Positions 1 through 9,475 are shown, numbered from the stretch's first letter. The stretch: DNA of 64,000 bases from JBMDXB01 sp048594975 (GCA_048594975.1 JBMDXQ010000027.1:124001-188000), one strand, 5' to 3'. The notes: generated by a model not told the origin, from the sequence alone. Made by a program: numbers and translations.

Positions 1-861
1 ATGGAACTCGAGCTCGAGCGTCTCGACGTACGGAAGCTCGACGACCTTGAGCGAGAACACCGGCGAGCGCACGCCCGAGGCTTCGACGAAATAGTCCACT
101 GAGCCCGCCAGGTCGAACAGCATGCCCTCGAACCGCCCGTCGTCGCCGCGCACGAGCGGCAGCCGCTCGAAGGCGGCGTCCGGCGACTTCCGCACCATCA
201 GCGAGGCGCGATCGGCGTCGAATCCCGAGAGCGCGGCGGCGACGGCCTGGTCGACGCCGCGCGGCACGGTAGCGTTGCCCGGCGTGACCTCGATGCGGTA
301 GGGCACCGCGGCCTCGACGCTCCGCGAGACGGTCACGAGCGCCGACAGGGCGTGTCGCAGGTAGCCGGGCCCGAGGGCGAAAATCGCGAGCGCGGCCAGC
401 GCCACGGCCGCGACCCCCGCCGCGTAGCGGCGCATCGGCCGGCGCTCGAGGCGACGCCCGTCGTCGATCGTGCGGCACTTCTCGATCGCGGACGCGACGA
501 GGCGACCGACGAGCACGCTCTCGGCGGCCGCCCCGGATCTGCCGGCCTCGACGGCGCTCACGATTTCCGCCTGCAGCGACGGCTCGTGCTCCTCGAGGTA
601 GAGCGCGACCTGCTCGTCGCTCACCTGTCGGAGCAGGGGACGCACCAGCAGCAGCGCGGCAAGGCCGAGGAACGCGACGATGGCGAGGATGCGGAAGGCC
701 ACGATGGCACCGGCGTCGAACCGCGCCGCCTCGAGGCCGAATGCCCCTGCGAGCAAAACCAGCAGCCCGAGGCCGAGGACGCCCACCGCCCCGCGCAGCG
801 CCAGCTTCATGCGCCAGCGCCGCCGGACCTGCCGAATGACGGAGATCAGTTCCTCGTGCAT
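1..861 (-). CDS. DUF4175-like membrane protein (partial, C-terminus outside window)
   Basis: The first 287 residues are present and the reading frame is still open at the window edge. The ATG at 861 is preceded by GAGGAA. Three hydrophobic segments are visible near residues 20-43, 54-73 and 147-167, followed by an extracytoplasmic Ig-like stretch. This N-terminal layout resembles the DUF4175-type proteins that commonly close MoxR/DUF58/VWA operons in Acidobacteriota and Planctomycetes; that match is from memory and not from a search. It is the last visible gene of the minus-strand operon that starts at 9465. Its function is unknown, but an envelope role is likely. Confidence 0.7.
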   Translation of the reverse strand, partial: MHEELISVIRQVRRRWRMKLALRGAVGVLGLGLLVLLAGAFGLEAARFDAGAIVAFRILAIVAFLGLAALLLVRPLLRQVSDEQVALYLEEHEPSLQAEIVSAVEAGRSGAAAESVLVGRLVASAIEKCRTIDDGRRLERRPMRRYAAGVAAVALAALAIFALGPGYLRHALSALVTVSRSVEAAVPYRIEVTPGNATVPRGVDQAVAAALSGFDADRASLMVRKSPDAAFERLPLVRGDDGRFEGMLFDLAGSVDYFVEASGVRSPVFSLKVVELPYVETLELEFH

Positions 862-873
862 GTGTTCCTCGAA

Positions 874-966
874 GCAGCCCTGAAGGGCTGCGCGACTGCA
901 GTCATGTGGCCCGACGACCGATCCGTCCCCACCGCGAGCGAACGTCTCGCGAGGGCCTTCAGGCCT
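874..966. repeat. GCAGCCCT palindromic dispersed repeat (copy a)
   Basis: A perfect palindrome of two 8-base arms lies at 874-891, and a second related palindrome centred on GCCTTCAGGC follows at about 952-966. The element fills the gap between the stop of the BatA-like gene (978) and the start of the next gene (861). The same core recurs at 21393, 21436 and 32999. Confidence 0.7.
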
Positions 967-977
967 CCACGGGCGAG

Positions 978-3008
978 TCAACCTCGCAACGTGAGCCGGT
1001 TGGCCAGTGCCGACTCCCCTGCGAGCAGGGCGAGCCCGGCGACCAACAGGCTCCACCAGATCCTCTGCGCACGCTCCTGCGATTCGTCGGTAGGCACTCC
1101 GCCGGCGACATCACCACCGCTTGTGCCGGCGTGACCGGTCGCCGCGGCGACCAGTTCCTGCGGGTCCATCGGCGTCAGATCCGACTCCGACAGATCCACG
1201 TTGCTTGCCACGGTCAGCGGCGCAGCCGTCTCGCGCCCCTGCACGCGGATCTCGTAGAAGCCCTGCTCCTCGAGCGCCAGCACATCCGTGCCTTCCTCGT
1301 CGAGCGCCAGCCGCTGGCCGCTCGGCGTCAGCGCTACGCGGCCGCCGCGCCCATCCCGTCCTGCGGTGGGCTCGAAGACGTCCCCGACGGTCGACCAGGA
1401 CGCGCGCTCCTCGTAGGCCGCCAGGTGCCGCACCGCGCGGTGCACGAAGGGCAGAAACACCGGCTTGAGCACGAGGTCGCTCCACTGCGTGTCGAGCGAG
1501 GAGGCCCACAGCAGCACGCGGCCGTTCCCGATCCGCCGCTCGAGCAGCGCCGGCGCGCCGTCGTCGAACCTGGCGATGGTGCGCGCGTCGCGCCCCGGGG
1601 TCACGGCGCGGTAGCCATAGAAGCGGGCGCTGGAGAAATCGCCGCTGCGCGGCGCGCGGAACGGTTCGAAAATGCTGTGGCCGTATTCGAGCGCGCCGAG
1701 CCGGGCGGCGCTGCCCTTCGTGCGATCGACGGCGGCGCCGGGCTCGCCGGGCAGGATGTCGACAGTCGCTCCCGGCCACGCGGCGCGCCCGCCGAGCACC
1801 ACGAACAGCCCGCCGCCCCGCTCCACGAAGCCGCCGACGCGATCGGCGAGCGGCGTCGAGGCCGGCACGTCGTTCAACACAACGACCGCCGCCGACCCGA
1901 GGTCGTCGGGCGACAGGCTGTCGGCGGCGCGGACCACCACGTCGACTGGCGGGGCGTCGGCGAGCGACAGCGCGCGCGACAGGTACAGGCTCGTGCCGGC
2001 GCTCCCGCTGCGCTCCGCGATGATCACCTTCACCGGCTGCCGTGGCTCGACGACGAAATGGAACGCGTTGTCGCTGGCCAGGGCGTCGCCGGGAATCCGC
2101 ACCGTGCCGCGGGTGTCGCGCCCCTCCGGCGTGAACGGCGCGAAGGTGACCGACGCGGCGCCATGCGCCGCCACGTTCACGCGCTCGGTCTGCTGCGGCC
2201 GTCCGCCGATCTCGAGCGTCATCTCGAGGCCGTTCACCGCCGGGCCGCGATTGACCACGCCGGCGGTCACCGCGATGCGCTCCTGCCCGGAAAAGGAGGA
2301 CCGCTGCAACGACACGGGCGTGACCGCGAGGTTCGCGCTCTCGCCGTCGCCGATCGGCACCGGCGTGACGACGGTCCGGTCGGGAAGCCGGACGCCGTCT
2401 GCGCGCTCCCAGCCGCTGCGCTGGAAGTCGCTGATGAGCACCACCTCCCGGCGTGGCAGCGCCGACTCGCTCAGGATGCTGCCGGCGAGCTTGAGGGCGG
2501 GCCCGTAACGCGTCGCGCCGGCGCCGACCTTTCCCCCCGCGACGGCAGCCGTCAGCCGCGCGCGATCGCCGGTCGACCGCAGCGCCACCGCCGCGCCGGT
2601 CGAGAAGAACACGATCGACGCGCGGTCCGCCGAGCCGAGCGAGGCAATGCTGTTCCGCGCGGCGTCGACCGCCCGCGCCCAGCGATTGCCGTAGGCCATG
2701 CTGTACGACCGGTCGAGCAGCACGACCACTTCCCTGGCGCCGCCCGCGGCCGCGGCGGCGACGTCGGGCCGCCGGAAGAACGGCCGCGCGAACGCGAGCA
2801 CGATCAGCGCCAGCGCCGCCAGCCGCAGGAGCAGCAGCGGCCAGTGGCGGATGCGCCGCCGGCGCACCGACTGGTAGGGAATGCGGCGGAGGAACATGAG
2901 CGACGGGAACTCGACCACCTGTTTGCGCTCGCGCTGGATCAGGTGGATGACGATCGGCACGGCAAGGCCGGCGAGCGCGAGCAGGAACCACGGCGTGAGC
3001 AGCGACAT
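978..3008 (-). CDS. BatA-like aerotolerance/VWA membrane protein
   Basis: A protein of about 676 residues. The N-terminus has the BatA layout: a hydrophobic segment near residues 5-25, a basic stretch, then a second membrane segment near 58-76. A VWA domain follows, with an intact MIDAS motif DRSYS at about residues 100-104. A glutamine-amidotransferase-like fold probably follows in the middle, and a last membrane segment lies near residue 651. The start is ATG 3008, which shares one base with the stop of the DUF58 gene (TGATG); a GTG at 3011 is equally possible. Such proteins are thought to work with MoxR ATPases in metal-dependent protein assembly at the envelope; the substrate cannot be read here. 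Confidence 0.9.
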   Translation of the reverse strand: MSLLTPWFLLALAGLAVPIVIHLIQRERKQVVEFPSLMFLRRIPYQSVRRRRIRHWPLLLLRLAALALIVLAFARPFFRRPDVAAAAAGGAREVVVLLDRSYSMAYGNRWARAVDAARNSIASLGSADRASIVFFSTGAAVALRSTGDRARLTAAVAGGKVGAGATRYGPALKLAGSILSESALPRREVVLISDFQRSGWERADGVRLPDRTVVTPVPIGDGESANLAVTPVSLQRSSFSGQERIAVTAGVVNRGPAVNGLEMTLEIGGRPQQTERVNVAAHGAASVTFAPFTPEGRDTRGTVRIPGDALASDNAFHFVVEPRQPVKVIIAERSGSAGTSLYLSRALSLADAPPVDVVVRAADSLSPDDLGSAAVVVLNDVPASTPLADRVGGFVERGGGLFVVLGGRAAWPGATVDILPGEPGAAVDRTKGSAARLGALEYGHSIFEPFRAPRSGDFSSARFYGYRAVTPGRDARTIARFDDGAPALLERRIGNGRVLLWASSLDTQWSDLVLKPVFLPFVHRAVRHLAAYEERASWSTVGDVFEPTAGRDGRGGRVALTPSGQRLALDEEGTDVLALEEQGFYEIRVQGRETAAPLTVASNVDLSESDLTPMDPQELVAAATGHAGTSGGDVAGGVPTDESQERAQRIWWSLLVAGLALLAGESALANRLTLRG

Positions 3009-3919
3009 CACCGCACCCTCCCCAGCCGCTCGCGGGTCGTGAGGTAGCTGAACAAGGCGTGGTCCAGCGGCGACGCGGTGTTCACCAGCGTGTAGTCGAT
3101 GCGGTTGGCGGAGCAGCGCTCCTGCAGCGCCGCCACGTGCTCCTGCACCATCGCACGGTACTGCTCGCGGAGCGCCTCGGGCACGACCGGGATCTGCTCG
3201 CCGCTCTCCAGGTCCTCGAAGCTCGACGCGTCGTCGTAGGGGAATTCGATCTCGGCGGGGTCGAGGAGGTGGAACACGATGATGTCGTTGCCGCGGAAGC
3301 GCAGCGGCCCGACCGCGTCGAGCACGGCGTCAGGCTCGTCGTACAGGTCCGAGACGAGGACGAGAATGCCCCGGCGGCCGAAGTGCTCCGCCATCTTGTG
3401 CAGCGGCGCGCGCAGGCTGCCCGGCTTCGACGGCCGGAGCCGATCGAGCACGTGCAGCACCACCTCCATGTGCTTGGCCGACGGTGGCACGTGTTCGACC
3501 ACCTCCGAGTCGAAGGCGACCAGGCCGACGCGGTCGCGCTGTCGGTGCACGAGATAGGTGAGGCAGCCGGCGAGGATGCGCCCGTAGTCCAGCTTGGTGA
3601 TGCCGCGGCTGCCGAAGCCCATCGACTTCGAAACGTCGAGCAACACGGCGAAGTTGGCGTTCGAATCCGCCTCGTACTCCTTGATGTAGTACCGGTCGGT
3701 GCGCGCGAACAGCCGCCAGTCCACGCGGCGGATATCATCGCCGGGCACGTACCCGCGGTGCTCGGCGAAGTCCACCGACGCGCCGAAGTCGGGCGAGCGG
3801 TGGATGCCGTTGATGAAGCCGTCGACGACCGAGCGCGCGACGAGCTCGAGGTTGCCGATGCGCGCGAGGACGCGCGGATCGACGAACCGGGCGCCGGGAA
3901 TGGCGGTTGATCCAATCAT
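3008..3919 (-). CDS. DUF58 domain protein
   Basis: 303 residues, the usual length for the family. The DUF58 signature GDDIRRVDWRLFART is at about residues 60-74. A VWA-like metal site DVSKS follows at 95-99. No membrane segment is seen, so the protein is probably cytoplasmic. It lies between the MoxR gene upstream and the BatA-like gene downstream and overlaps the latter, which supports co-translation. DUF58 proteins are the standard partners of MoxR AAA+ ATPases. Confidence 0.93.
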   Translation of the reverse strand: MIGSTAIPGARFVDPRVLARIGNLELVARSVVDGFINGIHRSPDFGASVDFAEHRGYVPGDDIRRVDWRLFARTDRYYIKEYEADSNANFAVLLDVSKSMGFGSRGITKLDYGRILAGCLTYLVHRQRDRVGLVAFDSEVVEHVPPSAKHMEVVLHVLDRLRPSKPGSLRAPLHKMAEHFGRRGILVLVSDLYDEPDAVLDAVGPLRFRGNDIIVFHLLDPAEIEFPYDDASSFEDLESGEQIPVVPEALREQYRAMVQEHVAALQERCSANRIDYTLVNTASPLDHALFSYLTTRERLGRVR

Positions 3920-4006
3920 CGTTCGGCCCGTTCACCGGAGGAGGAGACCACGGGAGCCATTCAACGGGCTTCCCTCCTCCCCTGCTCCTGTGAATTCATG
4001 GCGCGT

Positions 4007-5059
4007 CTACATACCCGAACGCGGCACGGGGACCGCGTCCAGCAGCCGATCGACCAGCGCGTCGCTGGTGATGCCCTCCGACTGCGCGTGGAAGTTGGTC
4101 AGCACCCGGTGCCGCATGACCGGGTGCGCCAGCGCGCGGATGTCCTCGAAGCTCACATGGTAGCGGCCGCTCGCCAGCGCGCGCGCCTTCGAGCCGAGCA
4201 CGAGGTACTGGGCCGCACGCACGCTCGCACCGAAGGCCGCCCATTTCTTGACCTGCTCCGGCGCGGTCGGCGTTTTCGGCCGGCTCGCGCGCACCAGGCT
4301 GAGCGCGTAGCGCATCACCGGCTCGGCCACGGGCACGCGCCGCACCAGCCGCTGGAAGGCCACGAGGTCCGCGCCGCTCACCGGCCGCTCGAACTGCGGG
4401 TCCTGCAGCGTGGTGGTCGTCCGTACCACCTCGAACTCCTCGTCCTCGGGGGGGTGATCGATGACGATGTGGAACATGAAGCGATCGAGCTGCGCCTCGG
4501 GGAGCGGATAGGTGCCTTCCAGCTCGATCGGGTTCTGCGTCGCGAACACGTAGAACGGCTCCTCGAGCGGATAGGTGCGCCCCTGGATTGTGACCCGGTG
4601 CTCCTGCATCGCCTCGAGCAGCGCCGACTGCGTCTTCGGCGGCGTGCGGTTGATCTCGTCGGCGAGCAGGATGTTGCAGAAGATCGGCCCCGGCGCGAAC
4701 ACCATCTGGCGGCGGCCCGTGGAGCTGTCCTCCTGGATGATGTCGGTGCCGGTAATGTCCGAGGGCATCAGGTCCGGCGTGAACTGGATGCGCGCGAACT
4801 TCAGTTCCAGGACGCGGGCGAGCGTGTGGATGAGCAGCGTCTTCGCCAGCCCCGGAACGCCGACGATCAGGCTGTTGCCGCCGACGAACAGGGTCAGCAG
4901 CACCTGGTTGACCGTGTCCTCCTGTCCGATGATGACCTTGCGCAGCTCGGTCACGATCCGATCGCGGCCGGCCTTCAACCGCTCGGCCAGCGCCACATCG
5001 TCGGCCGAGTCGAGGGCCATGACGTCCGTCGTGAGTTGTCGCTCCAACGCTTCCCCCAT
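4007..5059 (-). CDS. MoxR family AAA+ ATPase
   Basis: 350 residues from ATG 5059; a longer frame reaches 5101, but the extra residues are encoded by the adjacent repeat island and are not expected in the family. Walker A is GVPGLAKT at residues 67-74 and Walker B is LLADEINR at 131-138, followed by the family-typical PPKTQSALLEAMQE. MoxR ATPases act as chaperone-like remodellers for VWA proteins. DUF58 and BatA-like genes follow directly. No strong Shine-Dalgarno is seen at 5059, so the start is the less certain part. Confidence 0.93.
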   Translation of the reverse strand: MGEALERQLTTDVMALDSADDVALAERLKAGRDRIVTELRKVIIGQEDTVNQVLLTLFVGGNSLIVGVPGLAKTLLIHTLARVLELKFARIQFTPDLMPSDITGTDIIQEDSSTGRRQMVFAPGPIFCNILLADEINRTPPKTQSALLEAMQEHRVTIQGRTYPLEEPFYVFATQNPIELEGTYPLPEAQLDRFMFHIVIDHPPEDEEFEVVRTTTTLQDPQFERPVSGADLVAFQRLVRRVPVAEPVMRYALSLVRASRPKTPTAPEQVKKWAAFGASVRAAQYLVLGSKARALASGRYHVSFEDIRALAHPVMRHRVLTNFHAQSEGITSDALVDRLLDAVPVPRSGM

Positions 5060-5077
5060 GTGTTCTGAACGTGTGCA

Positions 5078-5262
5078 TCGGCGATCGCGCGATCGGGTCA
5101 TCGGCCATTGACGCGAGTAGCCCCCGTCAAGGCCGTCGGTCGATCGCGCACTCGCTCAATCGCCCAGTCGCTTCCAATCGCTCATGCGCCCGATCACCCG
5201 ATCATCGATCGCCGATCGCCCGACCCGCGATCGCCCCCTCGCCGATCACCCGATCGCCGGAT
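5078..5262. repeat. degenerate CGATCGCC repeat island A
   Basis: About 185 bases made of imperfect copies of CGATCGC, CGATCACC and CGATCATC. It begins directly after the stop of the DUF4159 gene (5265) and runs up to, or into, the start of the MoxR gene. The word is self-complementary, so the transcript can fold on itself. The word does not recur as an island elsewhere in the window. Confidence 0.8.
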
Positions 5263-5264
5263 CT

Positions 5265-6038
5265 TCAGTGCGTCAGTCCGTAGATGAAGTAGTTCACGCC
5301 GAACTTGTACGCCTCGTTCGACAGATCGACCGGATCCAGCCCGGTGTCCGAGAACTCCCAGTACTCGCCCAGGTCGTTGTCGCGGTTGGCGATCGCCATC
5401 AGCCGCCGCCGCGAATCGTTGTTCTCGAAAAGCCCGTAGTAGGTCGGCATCGCCCCGCCGTAGGAGGTCAGGAACGTCAGGCTCTTGATCTCGAAAAACG
5501 AGTTGAAGATCGGGTGCGACTCGTCGAGCTGCACCCAGTGCAGCTCGGGGAGGGCGCGCCGCATCTGCTCCTCCAGGTTGTACCAGTCGCCGCCGCGAAA
5601 GTCGTCGAAGATGAGGAAGCCGCCCTTGAGCAGGTAGGTGCGCAGGCCCTGCGCTTCGTCGTCGCTCATCGACCATCCGCCCGGCTCCGACAGGTAGGCG
5701 ATCGGGTACTGGAAGAGCTCCGGGTCGTCGAGCGCCAGAACGTTCGACCCGTCGGTGCGCGGCGACAGCGACGTGAGCTCCTTGAGGATCCTCATCATGT
5801 GGATGTCGGCCGTCGGGTAGTCGTGCGCCCACCCCGGCTCGCGCCCGCCGCGCCGCCCGAACCCGCCGAAGCCGGCAAACCCGCTGTTGTAGCGCAGCCG
5901 CACGAACACCAGCCGGCCGTCGTACTCCTGGTTGCCGTAGACCTGGAACTGCCGCTGCCGCCCGAACAGGTCCTGGGCCGACGCGGCCGCAGCGGCAAGG
6001 GTGACGGCGAGCGCGACCGCGGCAGCGAGGCGCCTCAC
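5265..6038 (-). CDS. DUF4159 domain protein (first copy)
   Basis: 257 residues with a clear signal peptide (hydrophobic run, then ASAQ near residue 22), so it is exported. The rest has the DUF4159 pattern, including a conserved YPTADIHMMRIL segment and the GGFLIFDDFRGGDWYNLE block in the middle. The start ATG 6038 overlaps the stop of the caspase-like gene by four bases. DUF4159 is related to the glutamine amidotransferase-like domains of VWA operons; the function is unknown. A second member is at 20494-21333. Confidence 0.9.
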   Translation of the reverse strand: MRRLAAAVALAVTLAAAAASAQDLFGRQRQFQVYGNQEYDGRLVFVRLRYNSGFAGFGGFGRRGGREPGWAHDYPTADIHMMRILKELTSLSPRTDGSNVLALDDPELFQYPIAYLSEPGGWSMSDDEAQGLRTYLLKGGFLIFDDFRGGDWYNLEEQMRRALPELHWVQLDESHPIFNSFFEIKSLTFLTSYGGAMPTYYGLFENNDSRRRLMAIANRDNDLGEYWEFSDTGLDPVDLSNEAYKFGVNYFIYGLTH

Positions 6039-7180
6039 TTCTTCCCCTCGGCGGTGCGGATCGCCTGCGTCTTCAGCGCCAGTGCGGTGAGCAGCTTTTC
6101 CAGCTCGCTCGCATAGCGCGCCGGTTCCATGCCGCCCTTGAGCAGCTTCAGCGACTCGACGCGACGTTCCAGGTCCCGGCGCTCCACGTACAGCTGCCGC
6201 AGCGTCGGGTCGGCCGGCAGGGGCGCGGCGTCGGCGGCCGACCCGATCGCGACGACGGCGGCGATGCGGCCGTCGGCGCCGTCGGCCGCCGGCTCGAGGG
6301 CCCCTTTGCCGTCGCCGCTGTCGTCGAGCATCGCGTGCTCGGTGAGCATGATGCCTTCGCGCTGATAGGCGGTCGCGACCTCGCGCTTCGCAGCGGTAAA
6401 GGCCTCGAGGATCGAGACGCGGTGGTTCTTGTCCGCATCGGCGCTCTCGTTGGCCAGCGCCTCGATGAAGAAGCCACCGAAGAGCGTCGAGTACTGCTCG
6501 GCGCCGCTGCGCGTCGCGGTCACGATCGTCCGCCCCGGCGCGGCGAGCTCCAGGAACGGCCCGCTCGCGCTGGCGGTGTTGACGAACACGATCTGCCCCG
6601 CCTTCACCTTCTTCAGCAGCGGCACGAAATCGGCCGGCGTCATGTCCGGGCCCGGCAGGTTGAACCGCGCCACCCGCCCGTCGAAGGTACCGTGGCCAAT
6701 CAGCACGACGACCACCACATCGTCGCCGGAGGCCTGGGCGGCCAGGCGCTCGAACGTACGGGCGATCTCGTCACGCGAGGATCTCCCGGAGGCGCCCGGC
6801 GCGGCGGCGTCCGCGTCGAGGTAGACGACCCGCTCACGCGGGATGCCGAACGTGCCCGTCGCGGTGTCCACGAGCGACACCGCCCACTTCCGGAACAGCT
6901 CGCCGTGCTCCGGCTCGCCCGCCAGCCCCACGATCACCGCGAGGTGCGTGCCGCCGTTTGCTGCGGGCGCCGCACTCGCCGGCGCCGCCGCGGCGAGCAG
7001 CCATGTCAGGGTGGCGATCCAGCAGTGCACAGTGCAGCGTGCAAGGTGCCGGTGCTGGTGCCACTCGCGGTGTACGGTGCACGTGCCCCCTGCGGCGCAC
7101 CCGGGACATGTACCAGCAGGTGCACCTGCACCAGCACCGGCACGTGCACGTGCACGAGTACCCTGCACCGCACGGATCAT
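6035..7180 (-). CDS. caspase/C13-like exported protein
   Basis: The frame is open from ATG 7180 (381 residues), which overlaps the upstream stop as TGATG. The first 50 codons, however, are a GTGCAC repeat island with no family character; a GTG at 7030 immediately precedes a proper signal peptide (WIATLTWLLAAAAPASAAPA), giving 331 residues. The mature part resembles C13/caspase-like peptidases: the GHG catalytic-histidine motif is present, but the segment that should hold the catalytic cysteine reads FVNTASASG, with no Cys. The C-terminal region is predicted to be helical or coiled coil. It may be a non-peptidase scaffold in the MoxR operon. The true start is unresolved between 7180 and 7030. 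Confidence 0.75.
   Translation of the reverse strand: MIRAVQGTRARARAGAGAGAPAGTCPGCAAGGTCTVHREWHQHRHLARCTVHCWIATLTWLLAAAAPASAAPAANGGTHLAVIVGLAGEPEHGELFRKWAVSLVDTATGTFGIPRERVVYLDADAAAPGASGRSSRDEIARTFERLAAQASGDDVVVVVLIGHGTFDGRVARFNLPGPDMTPADFVPLLKKVKAGQIVFVNTASASGPFLELAAPGRTIVTATRSGAEQYSTLFGGFFIEALANESADADKNHRVSILEAFTAAKREVATAYQREGIMLTEHAMLDDSGDGKGALEPAADGADGRIAAVVAIGSAADAAPLPADPTLRQLYVERRDLERRVESLKLLKGGMEPARYASELEKLLTALALKTQAIRTAEGKK
7031..7179. repeat. degenerate GTGCAC repeat island B
   Basis: A run of GTGCA, GTGCAC and GTGCACGTGC words, self-complementary, starting right at the stop of the upstream VWA gene (7180). It stays open in frame with the next gene and so appears as an odd Arg/Ala/Gly/His/Cys-rich N-terminus if translation starts at 7180. 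Confidence 0.75.
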
Positions 7181-9465
7181 CACGCCAGCCCTACCGCCCG
7201 TCGGTAGCCCCATTCCGTGCACGCCAGCGTCACCAACAGGATGAGCACGACCGGCATGTGCCAGAGCTCGCGCTCCTCGATGGTCGTCACGCCGCGGCCG
7301 GTGTATCGCACATCCTCGGGCAGCGCGGCGGCGCTCTCCGGCGTGTAGAAGCGGCCGCCGGTCTCGCTGGCGATGCGCTGCAGCCGCGGCGCGTGCATGG
7401 CTGCATCGAAGTACTCCGCGTCGCCCGGCACCGCGCGGACCTGCGCCACGTCGCTGCCAAGGGAGGCGCCGGCCCGGTCCGCGTCGACGCGCGCCGAGTA
7501 CATGCCGTGCTCCTGCGCCTGGAACGTGACCCGGTACTCGCCGTTGCGCTCGCCGGTCCACTGCATCGGCAGGTCGAGCACCTCCCCCTTCGGGGTGGTG
7601 ACGTGCGCGACGACGTGCGCGTCATTCAATTCGAGGAAGGCCGGATCCACCACTTCCGCGACGACCGTGACGGGATCGCCCGGCTCGACGCGGTCGGCCG
7701 TGGTGTGCGCCTCGACGCGGTCCGGCACGCCGTCGACCAGCCAGCGCAGCAGCTGACGCCAGTAGTTCTCGTGGGTCTGGTCCTCGACCGGGATGCTGGC
7801 GTGCATCTGCCACTGCCAGGAGTCCTGCACCGGGAAGGCGATCGCCTTGCCCCGGCCGAACCGCTGGTACGCGAGCACGACGTGGTCGCGCCGCCGCTCG
7901 TCGGTGCCGCTCAGCAGCACCGTGGCGCCCGGCTTGATCTGCTGGAGCGGGTTGACGCTCGTCACCGTCGGCAGCTCCTTCCATCGCGCCGCCGACGCCG
8001 CCTCGGTGCCGGCAATCTGCGTCACCGCGTGCGCCTCCCCGCCGCGCGTCAGCGCCACCTTCAGGTGTGAGACGGCATCGGCCCCGGCCCGCCCGGGGCG
8101 TTCGAGGACGACCGGCAGCACGTCGCCGACCGGCGTGCCCGCGTAGCCTCCTTCCGCGAAGGCCCGCGCGCCGCCGAGCATCAGCAGGCCGCCACCGCGC
8201 TTCTCGACGAACTCGGCGATCATCCGCAGCTGGTCGCCGGTGAAGGCGCCCGCCTCGATGCTGCCGAGGATCAGGCCGCGGTAGGCGAAGAGCTCCTCGC
8301 GCGTCTTCGGGAAGCCGCCGAGCAGGTGCTCGGGGTGGTCGACGTCGATGCGCAGGTATTTGTTGTCCGCGGTCCGCTGCAGCGCCACCACCTGCAGGTT
8401 CTGATCGTCGGTGACCGCGCGGCGGATGAACTTCATCTCGAAGCGGGGCTCGCCCTCGAAGTAGAGGATCTTCTCGCGGCGGTCGGCGACGTCGATGAGC
8501 GCCTCGCGCTCGTTGTTCTGGGTGACCTGCTCGCCGGGGCGCGGCGCGATACGGAAGCGGAACACGCGCGGGCCAGCGTCAACCGCGGTGAAGCGCACGC
8601 GCACCGCCGCCGGCTCGCCGTCGGGCGGCAGCTTCACGTCCTGCGACCCCACGATCCGCCCGTCGTCTTCCACGTTCAGCGCCACGGTCTCACCGGCATA
8701 GCCGGTCTGCGTGATGACCGCGTCGATCACCAGCGACGCCCCCTTCAGCGCGCGTCGCGGCGTGGAGACGCGATCGACCTGGATATCCCGTGACAGCCGC
8801 TCGCGCCCGACGCCGACGGTGAACACCGGCACCCCGTCCGCCTTGAGCGCAAGCAGCGCATCCGACAGCGCCGCGTCGGTCGTGTCGGCGCCGTCGCTGA
8901 CGAGCACCATGCCCGCAAGCGGCAGTCCGGCCAGCTCCTGCCGCGCGTCGTCCAGCGCGGGGCCGAGCCGGGTCTGCGCGCCGGCGAAGGCGAGATCGGC
9001 GCCGGAGGTCGCCCGCACGGCCGACGTCGAGAACCGGAAGGTGCGCAGCACGAACTTGTCGCTGAACGCCTTCATCAGGCCCGCCTCCGGCCGGCCGAAC
9101 TCGTTGCGAACGAAGGCGGCGCGCGGCTCGTTCTTCCAGTCGGCGATCTGCATGCTGCGCGAGTCGTCGAGCAGGATCGCCAGGAAGTTCTGCTGCGGGA
9201 CCGCCGCCTTGACGATCAGCACCGGCCGGAAGAGACAGAAGAGGATGAGGGCGAGCGTGGCGGCGCGCAGCGCGCCGAGGATGACGCGATCGCGGACGCG
9301 GCCGCGGCGGCGCGAGCTCCGGGAGCCAACGACCGCCATGACCACGACGCCGAGCGCCAGGGTCGCGGCGGCAAACGCGCCGCTCGTGGGCAGGAGGCGG
9401 AACTCCCCCTGCTGGAAGATCACCGGCCGGTATTCGAAAAGGAACTGGAAAAGCGACTCGAACAC
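7180..9465 (-). CDS. VWA and glutamine-amidotransferase-like membrane protein
   Basis: 761 residues from GTG 9465. Two N-terminal membrane segments lie near residues 30-47 and 63-88, and the VWA metal site DDSRS is at 100-104. A class-I glutamine-amidotransferase-like domain is seen in the second half (GLILGSIEAG, GGGLLMLGG), followed by an Ig-like part and a last membrane helix at the C-terminus. It is the first gene of the minus-strand envelope operon and shares the architecture of YfbK/BatA-type proteins in MoxR operons. The frame could extend to 9507, but the Shine-Dalgarno favours 9465. Confidence 0.9.
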   Translation of the reverse strand: MFESLFQFLFEYRPVIFQQGEFRLLPTSGAFAAATLALGVVVMAVVGSRSSRRRGRVRDRVILGALRAATLALILFCLFRPVLIVKAAVPQQNFLAILLDDSRSMQIADWKNEPRAAFVRNEFGRPEAGLMKAFSDKFVLRTFRFSTSAVRATSGADLAFAGAQTRLGPALDDARQELAGLPLAGMVLVSDGADTTDAALSDALLALKADGVPVFTVGVGRERLSRDIQVDRVSTPRRALKGASLVIDAVITQTGYAGETVALNVEDDGRIVGSQDVKLPPDGEPAAVRVRFTAVDAGPRVFRFRIAPRPGEQVTQNNEREALIDVADRREKILYFEGEPRFEMKFIRRAVTDDQNLQVVALQRTADNKYLRIDVDHPEHLLGGFPKTREELFAYRGLILGSIEAGAFTGDQLRMIAEFVEKRGGGLLMLGGARAFAEGGYAGTPVGDVLPVVLERPGRAGADAVSHLKVALTRGGEAHAVTQIAGTEAASAARWKELPTVTSVNPLQQIKPGATVLLSGTDERRRDHVVLAYQRFGRGKAIAFPVQDSWQWQMHASIPVEDQTHENYWRQLLRWLVDGVPDRVEAHTTADRVEPGDPVTVVAEVVDPAFLELNDAHVVAHVTTPKGEVLDLPMQWTGERNGEYRVTFQAQEHGMYSARVDADRAGASLGSDVAQVRAVPGDAEYFDAAMHAPRLQRIASETGGRFYTPESAAALPEDVRYTGRGVTTIEERELWHMPVVLILLVTLACTEWGYRRAVGLA

Positions 9466-9475
9466 GCCGCGGGGG

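Noticed and set aside
906..3047. 713-codon open frame on the plus strand
   Set aside because: It is antisense to the BatA-like gene and is Arg/Ala/Gly/Pro-rich with no family pattern, as expected from GC-rich third positions.
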